In this document: positions 35,339 to 43,889 of the stretch, piece after piece
Position numbering within the stretch: the stretch's first letter is position 1
Layout: every line of letters begins with the position of its first letter
Assembly: GCF_001465835.2 (NCBI RefSeq)
Contig: NZ_CP013661.2
Location: forward strand, 3,340,501 to 3,404,500
Source: Planococcus kocurii
GTDB taxonomy: Bacteria; Bacillota; Bacilli; Bacillales_A; Planococcaceae
Length of the DNA stretch: 64,000 nucleotides
Direction of reading: 5' to 3'
Notes under the pieces: model-generated
The model's input: the letters and a program-made list of their open reading frames with translations, nothing else
Told to the model about the DNA's origin: nothing
Database searches by the model: none
Position numbers and translations under genes: made by a program

Positions 35339-36526
35339 ATGCAGTCAGAGGACAAGCCATCATTCTTTGCTACTAGTTATATTCGCTTTTTAGGGGGAAG
35401 AAACACCCTATTCACGCTAATTTCGTTGCTTTTGCTCGGATTGGTGGTATATATTTTTAGAGAAGTTTCATTCTTGTTTCATCCTATTAGCGTTTTCATG
35501 AAAACAGTCGTGCTGCCGATTGTATTGGCATTGGTTTTCTTCTATTTATTGCGACCGATTTTGCGTATGTTGGAGAATTTTAAAATAGCGCGTATTTGGG
35601 GAATCGTTATTATTTTTCTTGGCGTAATTGGACTAATCACCTTACTAATCGTCTTGGTTTTTCCTTTTTTACGCTCCCAATTTGAAACATTAATCGTTGA
35701 TTTCCCAACATATTTTATGCAATTATTGACGAATGTAGATGGATTTTTGAGAACATCATTTGTCGGCGACTACTATAGTGAATCTAATTTCACGATTGAT
35801 ACCTTACTTGCTACGTTGCCTGCAAATATAGCAGATACGTTGCAAAATACAGTAACCAGTGTCATTACTGGGATTACGGGGTTAATTTCGACGATTACGG
35901 GCGTTATTTTGTCGATTGTTATTGTTCCATTTATCTTGTTTTATCTTTTAAAAGATGGCGAAAAATTGCCGGATTATTTCTTGAAACTTTTGCCGCCAAG
36001 ATTCCGCGATGATACACGTGAAGTATTCGCAGAAGCAGATAAGCAACTAGGTGCTTATATTCAAGGTCAGTTAATTGTTGCATTTTGTATTGGTGTCATG
36101 GTTTATATTGGATTTTTGATTATCGGTATGGAGTATGCATTATTATTAGGAGTCCTAGCAATGGTTACGAGTGTTGTTCCTTATATCGGTCCGGCAATTG
36201 CTATTGCACCAGCTGCTATTATTGCTTTAGTAACGTCACCATTCATGCTCGTCAAGCTGGCGGTTGTTTGGACTGTTGTACAATTAGTTGAAGGCAACTT
36301 GATTTCACCGCAAGTCATGGGCAAGACCATGTTTATCCATCCAGTGACAATTATTTTCGTCTTATTAACAGCAGGTTCCTTGTTTGGCGTCGTCGGTGTA
36401 ATTCTAGGAATACCGATGTACGCTTTAGTGCGGGTATTGGTTTCTCATTTTTATAAATTGTTTAAACGTCGCTATAATCGACACGAAATCAATTTAGAAA
36501 ATCAATACGATTATACAGATTTTTAG
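35339..36526 (+). CDS. AI-2E family transporter-like membrane protein
   Basis: The 395-residue protein has about seven to eight membrane helices and belongs to the AI-2E/YdiK/YrrI permease family. Typical are the start with paired N-terminal helices, a periplasmic-like domain (residues 110-180), and the motifs GAYIQGQLIVAFCIGVMVYI, VTSVVPYIGPAIAIAPAAII and QLVEGNLISPQVMGKTMFIHP. The true substrate is unknown for most members; some act as Na+(Li+)/H+ antiporters. ATG 35339 follows AGAGGAAG. It begins about 60 bases after the LCP gene. Confidence 0.9.
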   Translation: MQSEDKPSFFATSYIRFLGGRNTLFTLISLLLLGLVVYIFREVSFLFHPISVFMKTVVLPIVLALVFFYLLRPILRMLENFKIARIWGIVIIFLGVIGLITLLIVLVFPFLRSQFETLIVDFPTYFMQLLTNVDGFLRTSFVGDYYSESNFTIDTLLATLPANIADTLQNTVTSVITGITGLISTITGVILSIVIVPFILFYLLKDGEKLPDYFLKLLPPRFRDDTREVFAEADKQLGAYIQGQLIVAFCIGVMVYIGFLIIGMEYALLLGVLAMVTSVVPYIGPAIAIAPAAIIALVTSPFMLVKLAVVWTVVQLVEGNLISPQVMGKTMFIHPVTIIFVLLTAGSLFGVVGVILGIPMYALVRVLVSHFYKLFKRRYNRHEINLENQYDYTDF

Positions 36527-36590
36527 TCGTGTTTCAAAATGATCGAATTGTGGTATATAAGTACTAACAAAAGTTGGGGGTTTCCACGAT

Positions 36591-37010
36591 ATGAAGTTTA
36601 AAGATTTTTTATCATCTATTGGCATTGGGTCACTAAAAGTGAATACAGTGGTTGAAATGCCACATTTAGAAGAAGGCGAAACACTGAATGGTACGATTTA
36701 TCTTGATGGTGGGGACGGAGAACAGACAATTGATTTTATCGAATTGAATGTCATAAGACTCGTTGAAGATACACGAGATGACAGCGACTTTGATTTTTTT
36801 GAAACCATCATTGCGAAACAATCAATGGAGTTTGCAGGATCGGTCAAGTCAAAAGACACGGTCATGCAGCAATTTGAAATTGTTCCAGATGAGCGTTGGA
36901 TGTTAGAACACCCAAAAGCTAAATTGATTTTACGAACTATTGTCCATGTCAAAAATGGCGTTAATGCAAGAGATGAAGACCTTATCACATATGGGCCGTT
37001 AGAGAGCTGA
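36591..37010 (+). CDS. Spo0M-like arrestin-fold protein, short form
   Basis: This 139-residue protein resembles the N-terminal arrestin-like domain of Spo0M (about 258 residues in B. subtilis): IGSLKVNTVVEMPHLEEGET and VMQQFEIVPDERWMLEH. The C-terminal half of the family is absent, but there is a clean stop and terminator and no sign of frameshift, so the short form seems natural. Spo0M influences sporulation and cell morphology in B. subtilis; that role is not assured here. A strong ribosome binding site lies upstream. Confidence 0.75.
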   Translation: MKFKDFLSSIGIGSLKVNTVVEMPHLEEGETLNGTIYLDGGDGEQTIDFIELNVIRLVEDTRDDSDFDFFETIIAKQSMEFAGSVKSKDTVMQQFEIVPDERWMLEHPKAKLILRTIVHVKNGVNARDEDLITYGPLES

Positions 37011-37033
37011 AATACAGCTCTCTTTTTTTTATG
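37000..37033 (+). terminator. terminator after the Spo0M-like gene
   Basis: AGAGAGCTG and CAGCTCTCT form a nine-bp stem with an AAATA loop and eight T residues; it overlaps the stop. Confidence 0.9.
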
Positions 37034-37240
37034 TAATGAAAGCGAAAGAATTTCTTAATTGAAAAGCAATACAGTCAAATGTGTTAATAATAATATTATG
37101 TGAACTCAAAAGAGCCTATTTATCCCATACAAATCAACTGAAAAGTTACAGAGGCTCTGTTTTTATTTACTATGTAAAATATTACATAAGGTTATTAATT
37201 GAAATTCAAAACAAAAAACATGCAATACAAGAAAGACGAA

Positions 37241-37276
37241 AAAAAGGAAATTCTCTTTAAAGAGATTTCCTTTTTT
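37241..37276. terminator. terminator after ykoC
   Basis: AAAAAGGAAATTCTCT and AGAGATTTCCTTTTTT form an imperfect stem with A and T runs on both sides, just past the minus-strand ykoC stop. Confidence 0.85.
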
Positions 37277-37286
37277 GAAAAGATTT

Positions 37287-38042
37287 TTAGCTCAACCAAA
37301 CGCCGCCAAGACAGCTAATAAGTAAAATCGTCATAAAAACACCAGACATGAAGATATCTATGCGACCTAATCGAATGGGGCAGTAATAAGCGCTTCTAAT
37401 GTTACCTGTAAACCCGCGTGCTTCCATAGCAAATGCTGATCGTTCAGCCTTTCTAACGGCTCCAGCAAGCATGGGAATTAACACACGGCGCATAGCTAGT
37501 ATTCGTTGCCAACTGTATTTCTTCGTTTCAACAACGCGCAGTCTTTGAGCTTGTTGGATTTGTAAAAATTCTTCTTTCATAACCGGTAAAAATTGATAGC
37601 CGACCATTACACCATACGCAAGCTTCGGGGAAAGCTTTAACTGTTGCATGAGACTCATAATAAACTTAACCGGATCGGTCGTAAAAGCGAATAACAAAGA
37701 CAAAGTCGAGAACGCCATAACGCGAAAAGCTAGTGACAAAGCGTATGCCCATTGTGTATCAGTCACATCAATTCCAGCAAATGACCAAATAACGGTACCG
37801 CCAGTATTTGCGCCGAATACGACAGTAGTCCATAAATAACCAAAAGCACCAATCGAAAAAGGGAGCATGAAGACCAACCATAGCTTCCAATTTGTACGAC
37901 TCATTGTGAGTTGTAAAAGAATGATGCCTAGCCAAAACAACAGGGGCGTCCACGGATTAAAAAAGAACGCAATAATAAGCATTGAAATCGTCACTAAGAT
38001 AAATTTGATTGAAGGATTCATGTCATGCAAAAGATTTTGCAA
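37287..38042 (-). CDS. ykoC: ECF transporter transmembrane subunit (YkoC)
   Basis: The 251-residue protein is the T component of an energy-coupling-factor importer. It has about five membrane helices and the ATPase-coupling motifs, one of which is seen as AVRKAERSAFAMEARGF near residue 205. A TTG start at 38042 was kept because AAGGAGTGG lies six bases before it; an ATG seven codons later has no ribosome binding site. It overlaps ykoD by about 20 bases. With YkoD and YkoE it would form the import complex for hydroxymethylpyrimidine-type thiamine precursors. Confidence 0.92.
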   Translation of the reverse strand: MQNLLHDMNPSIKFILVTISMLIIAFFFNPWTPLLFWLGIILLQLTMSRTNWKLWLVFMLPFSIGAFGYLWTTVVFGANTGGTVIWSFAGIDVTDTQWAYALSLAFRVMAFSTLSLLFAFTTDPVKFIMSLMQQLKLSPKLAYGVMVGYQFLPVMKEEFLQIQQAQRLRVVETKKYSWQRILAMRRVLIPMLAGAVRKAERSAFAMEARGFTGNIRSAYYCPIRLGRIDIFMSGVFMTILLISCLGGVWLS

Positions 38043-39453
38043 GGTCAGCCACTCCTTTTGGTGCTAGTAAATGGTGTAACGTTAGCAGTCTTTCGTTCTG
38101 CCATACGTCTTTTGCTGCAAATTTACCTGTCAGCTCGCCACCTTTAATGAGTAGCACCGAATCAGCAAGGCTCGCCGCAAATTCCATATCGTGTGTCACA
38201 ATCAAAAGCGTTGTACCTTCCCGAGAGCGCTGGTCAATCAATTCAAAGAGTTCGAGCAGCGCGGCAGCATCCTGCCCAGAAGTCGGTTCGTCCATCAATA
38301 GTACTGGGCGTTTATCGGCGAGCATAGCGGCAATCGCTACACGGCGTTTTTGTCCGTGGCTAATGGCGAAAGGATGAGCGTTGTGAATTTCATCTAGACG
38401 CAAGTTTGTCATTAATCTATCGAGTTCTGAGCGACTAGAGGCTCCTGAATAAGCGACTTCTTGAGCGACTTGTTGCGTCAAAAACAAATACTCAGGAGAT
38501 TGTGGAACATAGCCAATGCCTTTTGACTCAACAGTACCGGTCGACTTTTTGTAAATACCACATAGTGATTTGACGAGTGTGGATTTACCGCTGCCATTAG
38601 GTCCCGCAATAACGACTATTTCACCGCGTTCAACTGAAAAGGATAAAGACGACAGCAATTGGCGGTTGTTAATCGTGAATGACAGTTCTTCAGCTCGTAA
38701 TGCTGTGGTCTCTCGTATTGCAGAATAGCGTTTGGGGAATAAAACCGGCTCTCTCTGTGTAAAAGACTGGTCCACTACTAGACGACCATCCCCATCCAGT
38801 TGGATTTCTCGTTCGAAAAAGGAACCCCAACTGCTTAACCTGTGCTCAACCGCAACAATTGTTAAAGAAGATCTTGTCTGTAGTTTCTCTAGCCAGTCGA
38901 CAAATTGTTGTGCTGTATACGGATCCAAGTGAGAAAGCGGTTCATCTAGCAATAACACTTCCGGGTCCATGATTAACGCACAAGCAGTTGCAACTCGTTG
39001 TTTTGTTCCACCTGACAACGACTGAATGACGGCTTTTCGCAGATAGGTCAGGTCCGTCAATTCTAAAACCGCGGTAATGCGAATGTCCATGTCTTCAAAA
39101 GGTGTATGCAAGTTTTCTAACGTAAACGCCAGTTCTTCTTCAACGGTAGGCATGCAAAACTGTGAATCAGGATCTTGAAAAACTGTTGCAACGCGGTGAT
39201 TGATTTCTCCAGGGGCATAATCACTAGCTGGTTTTCCGAATAGACGAATTTCACCGTCTATTGAGCCATCGCAGTTGTCAGGATACAAGCGATTTAATAT
39301 ATACAAAAGCGTGCTTTTGCCGCAACCACTGGGTCCAGAAATGACTAGCTTTTCGCCTCGACAAACCGAGAACGAAAGATTTTCTAAGGTTTTTTTAGAG
39401 TCTTCAGGAAAGTGAAACGACACTCCATTTAAAGAGAAAATCTCTTCAGGCAT
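38023..39453 (-). CDS. ykoD: ECF transporter double ATPase (YkoD)
   Basis: This 476-residue protein joins two ABC ATPase domains. The first has SGPSGCGKSTLLYILNRLYP near residue 38 and LSGGTKQRVATACAL with VLLLDEPLSHLDPYTA. The second has IAGPNGSGKSTLVKSLCGI near residue 280 and the signature variant ISHGQKRRVAIAAML with VLLMDEPTSGQDAA. It energises the importer with YkoC and YkoE. ATG 39453 has AAAAGGTG upstream and overlaps ykoE by eight bases (ATGCCTGA); the frame extension to 39549 lies in ykoE. Confidence 0.95.
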   Translation of the reverse strand: MPEEIFSLNGVSFHFPEDSKKTLENLSFSVCRGEKLVISGPSGCGKSTLLYILNRLYPDNCDGSIDGEIRLFGKPASDYAPGEINHRVATVFQDPDSQFCMPTVEEELAFTLENLHTPFEDMDIRITAVLELTDLTYLRKAVIQSLSGGTKQRVATACALIMDPEVLLLDEPLSHLDPYTAQQFVDWLEKLQTRSSLTIVAVEHRLSSWGSFFEREIQLDGDGRLVVDQSFTQREPVLFPKRYSAIRETTALRAEELSFTINNRQLLSSLSFSVERGEIVVIAGPNGSGKSTLVKSLCGIYKKSTGTVESKGIGYVPQSPEYLFLTQQVAQEVAYSGASSRSELDRLMTNLRLDEIHNAHPFAISHGQKRRVAIAAMLADKRPVLLMDEPTSGQDAAALLELFELIDQRSREGTTLLIVTHDMEFAASLADSVLLIKGGELTGKFAAKDVWQNERLLTLHHLLAPKGVADLAKSFA

Positions 39454-40027
39454 TGATATCACCTTTTTTCGTTCGGGCAATGGCGTAACCGCGGAGTGAT
39501 CCGGTCGCAAGTAAAGCGTCTCCGATATACTTTCCACCAATACCCGCAATTATTGCCCCACTAAGAACGCGAATCGTAAACATTAACGCGACGAATGATG
39601 GATCCAGTGCTGCATAACCAGAAATGAAGTAGCCGTAAACAAAGCTGAAAACAGCTGATCCGATTCCTGCAAGCATAAGCACCAAAATAGTGAAATGCTT
39701 ATAACCGGTTAATGCAAATGCCGCTTCAGCACCGAGCCCTTGAATAACACCAGATAAAATGAGACGCGGGCCGACAGCATTGCCAATTAGGACTTCAATT
39801 GCCGCAGCCATCGTTTCAGAAAGAAAGGCAGCACCCGGCTTGCGGATAATATACATGCAGATTATTGATACAATAAACCAAATACCGAACATCCATTCAT
39901 AAGCAAGTGGTCCAATTACAGCTGCCCAAATATTCGCTGCGTGAACAAACAATAAATAGACGATGCCGAAAACGACCGCAAATAACGACATCAATACCAC
40001 TTCTTTTAATTTCCACGACTTCAACAT
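39446..40027 (-). CDS. ykoE: ECF transporter substrate-binding subunit (YkoE)
   Basis: The 193-residue membrane protein is the S component that binds the substrate, in B. subtilis hydroxymethylpyrimidine-related thiamine precursor. It has about six helices. Typical blocks are FGIVYLLFVHAANIWAAVIG and AVGPRLILSGVIQGLGAEAA (near residue 90). ATG 40027 lies one base after the ykoF stop, with GGAGGTG inside the end of ykoF. Overlaps with both neighbours show a tightly coupled operon. Confidence 0.95.
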   Translation of the reverse strand: MLKSWKLKEVVLMSLFAVVFGIVYLLFVHAANIWAAVIGPLAYEWMFGIWFIVSIICMYIIRKPGAAFLSETMAAAIEVLIGNAVGPRLILSGVIQGLGAEAAFALTGYKHFTILVLMLAGIGSAVFSFVYGYFISGYAALDPSFVALMFTIRVLSGAIIAGIGGKYIGDALLATGSLRGYAIARTKKGDINA

Positions 40028-40028
40028 A

Positions 40029-40619
40029 TTATGCACCTCCATGAGACGGACTATTGATGCTCATGGATATGGTCATGACCAAATGGCGATGTTTATCAGA
40101 GCGGGCATTGGTGAATGCTTCTTCATAAAAATCGAATACCTCATGAATATCGCCATGAATACCGCTTGCGTAATGCATGGAATCGTTGAAAACGCCTTGA
40201 TGTTTAGCGCGCTCGACTTCACGGTAAATTACTGCCATGTAATCTGGATTGTTCATCGGGTATAGCGCAAATTGTGAAGATACGTATTGTTGTGTGTTGT
40301 CGGTATTTACTAGCACATCGTCTTTTTCTAAATAGACATCACCTGACGAATCACCAGGACAACCAATTGAAAAAGTGCCGGACAGTGCGACATGTTCGCC
40401 TGTCTTTGCCGTCTGCAAGGCTAGAGCTTTAGCGACATTAAAGACGTGAACTTGCTTGCCTCGTATTACTGTAGAGACGTCGTCCGTATGCATCCAAACG
40501 TTCGATGTGTCGGTATCGTTTAACGCCCTTTTAATTACTTTGATAAAATCGCCAGTCATCGGATGCAGTGAAAAGCGAAATCCAACGATTGGGCTCGTGC
40601 CGCATTGCAGTGAGTCCAT
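40029..40619 (-). CDS. ykoF: thiamine/HMP-binding protein YkoF
   Basis: YkoF is the small soluble protein of the ykoFEDC operon; the B. subtilis protein binds thiamine and HMP. The 196-residue chain has two related ferredoxin-like halves, the first with GFRFSLHPMTGDFIKVIKRA and the second with SSQFALYPMNNPDYMAVIYR. ATG 40619 follows a perfect AAGGAGGA; the nine residues before it in the frame are not used. It is the first gene after the TPP riboswitch. Confidence 0.93.
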   Translation of the reverse strand: MDSLQCGTSPIVGFRFSLHPMTGDFIKVIKRALNDTDTSNVWMHTDDVSTVIRGKQVHVFNVAKALALQTAKTGEHVALSGTFSIGCPGDSSGDVYLEKDDVLVNTDNTQQYVSSQFALYPMNNPDYMAVIYREVERAKHQGVFNDSMHYASGIHGDIHEVFDFYEEAFTNARSDKHRHLVMTISMSINSPSHGGA

Positions 40620-40644
40620 GAATAATTCCTCCTTAAAAATGTGC

Positions 40645-40682
40645 ACAAAAAAGACCGCATCCGTGAAGATGCAGCCATAGTC
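40645..40682 (-). terminator. expression-platform terminator of the TPP riboswitch
   Basis: On the minus strand CTGCATC pairs with GGATGCGG-type sequence (one G-U pair), followed by TTTTTT, between the TPP aptamer and the ykoF ribosome binding site. It is the likely off-switch formed when TPP is bound. Confidence 0.75.
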
Positions 40683-40722
40683 TACAAATAATTAATAAAA
40701 GAAATTATTTCAGAAATGCGCC

Positions 40723-40809
40723 GCACTTCCTCACGCAGGTATTATCCTGATCGAGTTTTGAGGGATCGAAGCTTGCGCTTGCATCTCAGCCAAAGTGGGC
40801 ACCCCTAGT
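40723..40809 (-). promoter_or_regulatory. TPP (thi-box) riboswitch
   Basis: On the minus strand the conserved core elements appear in order: AGGGGTGCCC, GGCTGAGATG, then after a variable arm GATCAGGATAATACCTGCG with GAGGAAG closing the structure. CTGAGA and GATAATACCTG are the key thi-box signatures. It controls ykoFEDC; high thiamine pyrophosphate should end transcription at 40645-40682. Confidence 0.97.
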
Positions 40810-40964
40810 GCAGAAAACGGTATGCGGTTTTTGTGTTCGGGTTGTTCCCGATGAGTTTAGTGTAGAGGAAGTGACTGAGGAAGTAAAGAGGGGATTTGGA
40901 GACAGTAGAAGTGGAGAGAGGGGGTTAAGAAAGAGAAACAGGTGAAAGTCGCTCCGATCGCTTT

Positions 40965-41035
40965 GGGCATGGCTCTCGCACTAAGTCAGGAAAGAACACC
41001 TGTCTTAGTGCTTCCCCGAGCCCGTGGACGCGCCT
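40965..41035. repeat. GC-rich palindromic intergenic element 1
   Basis: Nested inverted repeats: GGCTC (40971-40975) with GAGCC (41018-41022), and GCACTAAGTCAGG (40978-40990) with CCTGTCTTAGTGC (40999-41011), which pair except for one T-T. The element is much richer in GC than its surroundings, and no gene is present in 40862-41264. It resembles repeated intergenic palindromes of Bacillales. Confidence 0.7.
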
Positions 41036-41264
41036 CGCTTGGTAAGTTGATAGTAGGGGAGAAGTAAAGTTATTTTTTTGTGATTTCTCATGAGCTTATA
41101 GTTTGTAATAGCTTGCGAAAATCCTTCAAAGCAATTAGTTCATAGAATAACAAACAGGTTTTCAAAACTTTTACGAATGTTTTTTGCTAATGAAATATCG
41201 GGCAGCATCATACGTAGCTTTTCGATAGGATAGTATTAGTAAAAATGAAAATCACAAGATTACT

Positions 41265-41639
41265 TTGCTTAATACTTGTATAAAATGGAAGAACTGCACT
41301 GTGAGATGGAATTGGAATAAGACAAGCATCATTCTTCTATATTCTCATGAAAATTTTAAGCTTCTTTTGGATACAGTTTGCAAGAAAGAAAAACAATTTC
41401 CTCAAATCAATTTTTGCATGTGGTGCGATAATTTAACGATGGCTTGGTATGAAGAAGATTTAGATGACCAGGATCAATTAACTTTGGGTGTTGCACGGGA
41501 TATTGAAGCTTAATGGGATGTGCATTTTTCTGAGTTTTATTCTCGTAAAAAGAACAGGCTCATGAAAACGGGCCTCTCCAAATTTGAATTACCACATGAA
41601 TGGTTTGAAAAATGGACGGCTGAGTTAGAGGGGAAATAA
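41265..41639 (+). pseudogene. unknown gene with in-frame stop
   Basis: One frame reads from about 41265 to TAA at 41511-41513 and then continues without shift to a second stop at 41637-41639. The part before the stop (FKLLLDTVCKKEKQFPQINF, then CMWCDNLTMAWYEEDLDDQD) and the part after it (FELPHEWFEKWTAELEGK) both look like one acidic protein. The first third is likely also frameshifted, as no good start is seen. I do not recognise the family. Confidence 0.5.
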
Positions 41640-41657
41640 TCAGGGAATTCCTGCATT

Positions 41658-41691
41658 TGAATGTAACTTAAGTGCAGTTAAGTTACATTCA
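41658..41691. repeat. perfect TGAATGTAACTTAA palindrome
   Basis: TGAATGTAACTTAA (41658-41671) and its exact complement TTAAGTTACATTCA (41678-41691) flank a six-base loop just downstream of the lipoprotein gene at 41712-42188. A related palindrome is at 42327-42360 and a half site at 43703-43714. Confidence 0.8.
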
Positions 41692-41711
41692 GTTTAATAT
41701 GAGTTGCATTT

Positions 41712-42188
41712 TTAATAATTTATTATTGTAAATGGAGCTCCTAATCCACTGAGAGTGGCTCGATATTCTCCAGGAGTCAGATCATAGTTTAAATCTTCAA
41801 CATTAAGTGTCATTTTAGTTGAAGTGCCTGGATCGTGAACTATTGCCGGTTCCGTAAAAAATTCTTCTTTCATTGGAACCCGAAACCATCTATCTTCCAC
41901 CTTTTTTTCAAGAAATACATCAAGACCCGTGGAGTATTCTTGCGTACTGTCATTCGTAATTACAATTTTAATATTTTCAACTGTTGTTGGGTATTCACTT
42001 TTTTCTGTCTTAATCATTACACCTTTTTCTGATGTCGGGCGTTCTAAAGGGGCTTTATCGGAAAGAAGTGATTGATCTTCTGTGACAAAAGACTCTTCAA
42101 GAGCCGGTTGCGATTCAGCTTTCTGACAACCCGTCAAGAGTAAAAGGAACACTAAAATACCTAAAGTACCTTGTAAATATTTTTTCAT
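41712..42188 (-). CDS. small lipoprotein with Ig-like domain
   Basis: The 158-residue protein begins with a lipoprotein signal (GILVFLLLLTGC) with the lipidated Cys near residue 21. After an acidic linker to about residue 55, the rest (GVMIKTEKSEYPTTVENIKI to LTPGEYRATLSGLGAP) has the pattern of a bacterial Ig-like domain found in similar lipoproteins. The function is unknown; it faces the outside of the membrane. GGGAGGA is close upstream. Confidence 0.8.
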   Translation of the reverse strand: MKKYLQGTLGILVFLLLLTGCQKAESQPALEESFVTEDQSLLSDKAPLERPTSEKGVMIKTEKSEYPTTVENIKIVITNDSTQEYSTGLDVFLEKKVEDRWFRVPMKEEFFTEPAIVHDPGTSTKMTLNVEDLNYDLTPGEYRATLSGLGAPFTIINY

Positions 42189-42326
42189 GATTTTCCTCCC
42201 AATGTACTTAAGGGTCTGAGTAAAATTTACTCATTGAAGCAGACGGCTAGAATTGAAAAAAGTTTCATTAGTGGAATTTTAAGGGAAAATTTCTTGTAAG
42301 AGAAATCTGGACTTGAAAATCAGATA

Positions 42327-42360
42327 TGAATGTAACTTATTAGCAAGTAAGTAACGTTCA
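42327..42360. repeat. imperfect TGAATGTAACTTA palindrome
   Basis: TGAATGTAACTTA (42327-42339) and TAAGTAACGTTCA (42348-42360) are complementary except at two positions, and nearly repeat the palindrome at 41658-41691. It lies between the lipoprotein gene and the toxin gene. Confidence 0.7.
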
Positions 42361-42387
42361 AAATCCCTCCATTGCTGGAGGGATTTC
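42360..42387. terminator. terminator after the toxin gene
   Basis: AAATCCCTCCA and TGGAGGGATTT form an eleven-bp stem with a short loop about 20 bases past the toxin stop on the minus strand. Confidence 0.75.
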
Positions 42388-42405
42388 TTCATGACTTCTT
42401 GTTTT

Positions 42406-42681
42406 TTAAGGGTTTCTTAGTAAATCGTCGTGGTGACCACAATTGCGCAAAATTAGCGTTTGTTCAGCTGTCTGGCTGTATTCCCACGAAATCCGAATAT
42501 CCATATTAGCACTGGCTTCAAAGATGGCTTTTGTTCCTTCAATACGCTTGGTTCTCAGAGAAGGTTGAAAAGGTGGTGCAGCTGCCAAGAGCTTAAGGGC
42601 CTCACTGACGGCCTTTTGCTCATTTTTGTGAAACTTTTTATAGGATTTCTTAAATTTATTCGTGATTTCTAGTTCAAACAA
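42406..42681 (-). CDS. RelE/YafQ-like type II toxin
   Basis: This 91-residue protein is a RelE/ParE-superfamily toxin, most likely a ribosome-dependent mRNA endonuclease. The start ELEITNKFKKSYKKFHKNEQ, the middle TKAIFEASANMDIRISWEYS and the end LILRNCGHHDDLLRNP follow the family pattern, with the C-terminal His-Asp residues of the YafQ type. The start is TTG, with GAAGGTGA upstream overlapping the antitoxin stop. The gene lies 13 bases after the antitoxin, the usual order. Confidence 0.82.
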   Translation of the reverse strand: MFELEITNKFKKSYKKFHKNEQKAVSEALKLLAAAPPFQPSLRTKRIEGTKAIFEASANMDIRISWEYSQTAEQTLILRNCGHHDDLLRNP

Positions 42682-42694
42682 GCAACGGTCACCT

Positions 42695-43012
42695 TCATTC
42701 CTCTTCGTCTAACCAGGCAAGCGCATCTTCTACCGCCAATGGTCCACTGGTTTGCCCTTTGTCGATCTCCTGTTGGGCTTCTTTTTCGTCTTGCTGCCAC
42801 GTTTTGGTCCAATACCAAGCCTGGTCTTTAGCGATTTCAATCATGGGAATTAGAACGATCCGCCCGTCTACCACGGTTACTTTTAGATTAGTATTCGCGG
42901 TTAACTCCAGCTGTTCCAGTATTTCATTGGGAATCGTGATTTGACCTTTGTTCCGCAAACGGACATACTTACCCAATTCATTGTCTTGTGAATGTTCCTG
43001 AAGTTTTGGCAT
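42695..43012 (-). CDS. AbrB/MazE-type antitoxin
   Basis: The 105-residue protein has a swapped-hairpin AbrB DNA-binding domain at residues 10-55: YVRLRNKGQITIPNEILEQL and LKVTVVDGRIVLIPMIEI. The C-terminal 50 residues are acidic and Trp-rich (WYWTKTWQQDEKEAQQEI) and probably wrap the toxin. It likely represses its own operon. ATG 43012 follows AAAGGTGG; the frame extends four residues to a GTG inside that site. Confidence 0.85.
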   Translation of the reverse strand: MPKLQEHSQDNELGKYVRLRNKGQITIPNEILEQLELTANTNLKVTVVDGRIVLIPMIEIAKDQAWYWTKTWQQDEKEAQQEIDKGQTSGPLAVEDALAWLDEEE

Positions 43013-43209
43013 CCGATAAACCACCTTTCATTTTTGTATCACTTTGATGGAATCCAACTTTCTTACTTTCTTAAATATATACTTTTTTCTTTCCTAACTC
43101 AATTAAAATAATTAAAATTACAGATGAATAGAGGGATCAAAAAAATTAAAAAGAAGGTTCCTTTTTTGAAAAAGAACTTTCTTTCGGAATTCTTGGATGG
43201 GTAATCAAC

Positions 43210-43603
43210 TTATCTTTGATTTTTAACAACTTCTCTTTCTTCAAAAAACTTTAGAATTGAAAAAGAAGTAGCTAACAGTACAGGGACGCCAATCACAATG
43301 TAAAATCCGTTTTAGGAAATACTATGTTGTAGAAATACATAAATAAAGTAACCCATCTCAATACTGCGATGTACTTCCCCAATGTTATGCCACCTTTTTT
43401 TACCAGATGTTTACCCACTTAAAATTCAAAACCTTGTGTAAAATATTAATAAAGACTGATTACCAGACTGCCAACAAAAGAGGCGAGTAAAATTTTCAAG
43501 TGTTCTTTTTGGTAAAGCCATTTCTCATGATTAAAATTTCACTTCCGATATTCAGAAGGACCATAAGAATTAATATGCTAAAGAAAATAATGATAAAGTG
43601 CAT
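43210..43603 (-). pseudogene. decayed small membrane-protein gene
   Basis: On the minus strand an ATG at 43603 with a GAGGAAA ribosome binding site begins HFIIIFFSILILMVLLNIGS, a membrane helix, but this frame stops after 35 codons. A second frame continues as EKWLYQKEHLKILLASFVGS, a third as LGKYIAVLRWVTLFMYFYN, and a last as IGVPVLLATSFSILKFFEER to a stop at 43210. The pieces fit one membrane protein of about 125 residues with at least three frameshifts. I do not recognise the family. The rest of 43013-43889 is AT-rich and shows only a half site of the TGAATGTAACTTA repeat. Confidence 0.55.
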
Positions 43604-43889
43604 GTGTTTTCCTCATTCCAGTTTTATTAGTTTCTTAATATACTAATAAACTTCCAGGAAAGTTTCATTTTTTCTAAAAAGAGGGGTAACATAAGTGTAA
43701 ATAAGTTACATTCAGAATACTAGTTTTCGTGAAATTCGACGAGTAACAAGAGGAAGTCATTTCTCTAGAAAAAATGATACATTCAATTCGTTATACGAAG
43801 AGGTTTTAAAATCTCAATTTTAATTTCTTTTTAAAAAACTATTGGATATTTGTTTTTTTTAGAAGTTGATATAATCCGCTAAGATTATA

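Noticed and set aside
37108..37166. AGAGCCT/AGGCTCT hairpin with T-run downstream of the Spo0M-like gene
   Set aside because: The stem is only seven bases with a loop of about 35; it could end a small RNA but evidence is too weak.
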